A DNA stretch of 64,000 nucleotides from Bacteroidales bacterium. Its GTDB lineage: Bacteria > Bacteroidota > Bacteroidia > Bacteroidales > UBA932. The notes under the pieces were generated by a model, which saw nothing but the letters and a program-made list of their open reading frames with translations, made no database searches and was not told where the DNA came from. A program made the position numbers and the translations under genes. Below, piece by piece: positions 62,376 to 64,000 of this stretch (the stretch's first letter is position 1; every line of letters begins with the position of its first letter). The stretch spans positions 31,106 to 95,105 of the forward strand of contig JAKSJQ010000002.1 in assembly GCA_024402115.1 (NCBI GenBank), in the 5' to 3' direction.

Positions 62376-62949
62376 ACTTCAGCTTATCACCAAAGGCCTT
62401 GTAAAGGAGAACCCTACCTTCGTGCTCCTTCTCGGTATGTGCCCTACCTTGGCAACTACCACCTCGGCCATCAACGGTATGAGCATGGGCCTTGCGACCA
62501 TGTTCGTGCTCATCCTTTCCAACATGACGATCTCAGCGATCGCACGCTTCATCCCTGACAAGGTCCGCATCCCTTCTTACATCGTTGTGATCGCGACTTT
62601 CGTGACCTTGCTCCAGTTCCTCATGCAGGCGTTCGTTCCTTCGGTTTATGAGACCCTCGGCCTCTTCATTCCGCTGATCGTCGTGAACTGTATCATCCTC
62701 GGCCGTGCTGAGGCTTTCGCCAACAAGAACACAGTCGTTGACTCTGCTCTCGACGGTATCGGTATCGGACTCGGTTTCACCATGGCCCTTACCCTTCTCG
62801 GCCTGATCCGCGAGTTCCTCGGCAGCCTCTCGATCTTCGGATTCAAGCTCGCTCCGGTGGACGGTGCTCTCGCATTCGTGCTTGCTCCAGGTGCGTTCAT
62901 CGCCCTCGCATACCTTATCGTAGTATTCAAGAAGCTTACAGATAAATAG
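62368..62949 (+). CDS. rnfE: Rnf electron transport complex subunit E
   Basis: The 193-residue protein has six membrane segments and the RsxE pattern: MSKLQLITKGLVKENPTFVLLLGMCPTLATTTSA and NCIILGRAEAFANKNTVVDSALDGIGIGLGFT. With RnfA it forms the paired inverted-topology membrane core. Its ATG at 62368 lies in the 8-bp overlap ATGAGTAA with rnfG; the longer frame at 62350 would overlap more and is not needed. Confidence 0.95.
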   Translation: MSKLQLITKGLVKENPTFVLLLGMCPTLATTTSAINGMSMGLATMFVLILSNMTISAIARFIPDKVRIPSYIVVIATFVTLLQFLMQAFVPSVYETLGLFIPLIVVNCIILGRAEAFANKNTVVDSALDGIGIGLGFTMALTLLGLIREFLGSLSIFGFKLAPVDGALAFVLAPGAFIALAYLIVVFKKLTDK

Positions 62950-62951
62950 TC

Positions 62952-63551
62952 ATGGAATACATTCTCATCATCATTTCAGCGATATTCGTAAACAATATCC
63001 TGCTTTCCCAGTTCCTCGGCGTATGTCCGTTCCTGGGTGTGTCGAACAAGCTTGACACAGCTGTCGGAATGTCTGGTGCAGTGTGCTTCGTCATCACTCT
63101 CGCCACTATCGTGACTTTCCTTCTGAACAAGCTTCTCGTTCTCTGCAACGTTGCATTCCTCCAGACCATCGCTTTCATTCTCGTGATCGCGGCGCTCGTC
63201 CAGATGGTGGAGATCGTGCTCAAGAAGATCAGCCCTAGCCTCTATCAGGCTCTCGGAATCTTCCTTCCGCTCATCACCACCAACTGCGCGGTTCTCGGTG
63301 TGTCAATCAACGTCGTTACCAAGGAGTTCTCTTTTGCGGGCGGTGCTCCTCACGTGTTCAATCTCGGTGAGGCTGCCGTATACGCTTTCGCGACTTCTCT
63401 CGGTTACGGTCTCGCAATGGTGCTCTTCGCAGGTCTCCGCGAGCAGATCTCCCTCAATGACGTGCCTAAGGCATTCAAGGGTATTCCTATCGCTCTCGTG
63501 ACTGCCGGCATCCTCGCGATGGCGTTCATGGGTTTCTCGGGAATGGTTTAA
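62952..63551 (+). CDS. rnfA: Rnf electron transport complex subunit A
   Basis: The 199-residue protein has six hydrophobic segments and RsxA features: FVNNILLSQFLGVCPFLGVSNKLDTAVGMSGAVCFV and FLPLITTNCAVLGVSI, including the membrane Cys residues (about 25 and 113) that hold the intramembrane Fe-S centre with RnfE. It ends the rnfBCDGEA operon, 2 bp after rnfE, and is followed by an 18-bp terminator. Confidence 0.96.
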   Translation: MEYILIIISAIFVNNILLSQFLGVCPFLGVSNKLDTAVGMSGAVCFVITLATIVTFLLNKLLVLCNVAFLQTIAFILVIAALVQMVEIVLKKISPSLYQALGIFLPLITTNCAVLGVSINVVTKEFSFAGGAPHVFNLGEAAVYAFATSLGYGLAMVLFAGLREQISLNDVPKAFKGIPIALVTAGILAMAFMGFSGMV

Positions 63552-63571
63552 AACCGTTCGAAGTGTTATGT

Positions 63572-63617
63572 AAAAGAATCCCCGAAAAGATCTACCTTTT
63601 CGGGGATTCTTTTTATT
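63572..63617 (+). terminator. Rho-independent terminator of the rnf operon
   Basis: A perfect 18-bp stem (63572-63589 with 63596-63613) with a 6-nt loop, continuing into T-rich sequence. Because the stem starts with AAAA and ends with TTTT it may also work for the convergent acyltransferase gene. Confidence 0.95.
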
Positions 63618-63637
63618 ATAAGACGTCTAGTAGAAGC

Positions 63638-64000
63638 TTACTCGAGTCTTGAGTAAAACCTATCATATAGAGACTCAATTGAAATAAGCCATTTGTCTAA
63701 AAACGAGTAGCAAATCATTTCCCAACACTTGATTCTGATCTTGTCTGCACATGAGCATGTCACGACTAGAGTTATCGAAACTATGATCGCGACCATTGTG
63801 TATGAAATAGTGTGAAGAGAAGATGCGAGATAGTTCATCCCACCAACAAAGTATGGTAAGACTATTGGATGGAGGTGGATTATGTATACGGAGAACACAG
63901 AACAGGCAATCCAATTAACTGATTTGCTTGAGAAAGATAATCGGGAAAAGCCTAGAAGGAGAAATAATGATGCTGCTATGACAAATGGAGAAGAGTAGTA
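63638..64000 (-). CDS. Acyltransferase 3 family membrane protein (partial, N-terminus beyond right edge)
   Basis: The open minus-strand frame runs to the window edge, coding about 120 C-terminal residues. Visible parts are hydrophobic segments and a stretch SKSVNWIACSVFSVYIIHLHPIV, which fits the last conserved part of OafA/Acyltransferase_3 proteins (usually SxxxYLIHxHP). These membrane enzymes add O-acetyl groups to polysaccharides. The stop is at 63638. The sequence is much more AT-rich than the rest of the window, consistent with a recently acquired surface-polysaccharide gene (inference). Confidence 0.7.
   Translation of the reverse strand, partial: YYSSPFVIAASLFLLLGFSRLSFSSKSVNWIACSVFSVYIIHLHPIVLPYFVGGMNYLASSLHTISYTMVAIIVSITLVVTCSCADKIRIKCWEMICYSFLDKWLISIESLYDRFYSRLE

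Noticed and set aside
63675..63914. 79-residue minus-strand ORF at the right edge
   Set aside because: It is in a different frame from the acyltransferase end, whose frame is open to the window edge and shows family residues.

Overview
The window reads as chromosomal DNA of a moderately GC-rich member of the Bacteroidales (phylum Bacteroidota). Evidence: many start sites have a Bacteroidota-type -7 box (TAnnTTTG) 20-60 bp upstream and no Shine-Dalgarno sequence; there is a SusC/SusD pair, a TonB receptor/DUF4249 pair, a T9SS-type C-terminal sorting domain next to a PorV-like protein, a Bacteroidota-type DUF4271/hemD pair and an rseC-rnfBCDGEA operon. Genus cannot be fixed from the sequence alone. 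No insertion sequence, prophage, CRISPR array or rRNA was seen; most of the window is core genome.

Layout: 1-5.2 kb holds rpsP (cut by the left edge), a DUF2147 secreted protein, tRNA-Leu(GAG), queH, an M3 peptidase and an NhaC-type antiporter. A hairpin-rich inverted repeat separates these from an unusual FeoB whose GTPase motifs are lost (5.3-7.3 kb). 7.4-10.2 kb carries a GNAT-like protein, tRNA-Pro(TGG), lolD and a tRNA1(Val) methyltransferase. 10.2-11.9 kb is an ECF sigma / membrane protein / Spy-like envelope-stress module on the minus strand. Transketolase and lepA follow. 16.2-18.7 kb is a minus-strand operon SUI1-DUF4271-hemD-rnpA-yidD, with a DUF2723 glycosyltransferase-like membrane protein read divergently.

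21.9-36.5 kb is the envelope-transport part: MBL-fold lipoprotein, TonB receptor + DUF4249 lipoprotein, cstA, an rRNA methyltransferase, a SusC/SusD operon with two small lipoproteins and no glycan-degrading enzyme, then a lipoprotein with a T9SS sorting domain and a PorV-like protein. 36.5-41.6 kb is a minus-strand operon tgt-lptG-polyferredoxin-Tat aldo/keto reductase. Then come a NupG-type transporter, ssb, a small zinc-finger protein, a second M3 peptidase (lipoprotein), and a 72-bp-period tandem repeat. The minus operon alaS-[lptF+fmt fusion]-thiN follows.

The right part (52.5-63.6 kb) is read rightwards: two M23 peptidases, a MerR regulator, a zinc-ribbon coiled-coil protein, dnaB, DUF3108, rseC and the complete Rnf complex (ferredoxin:NAD+ oxidoreductase), ended by an 18-bp terminator. 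The right edge cuts an AT-rich acyltransferase gene.

The most unusual items are the LptF-Fmt single reading frame, the P-loop-less FeoB with an N-terminal Cys cluster, the convergent-gene inverted repeat at 5203-5318, the 72-bp repeat array at 46464-46643, and the lipoprotein that also carries a T9SS signal. No clearly new multi-gene system was found.
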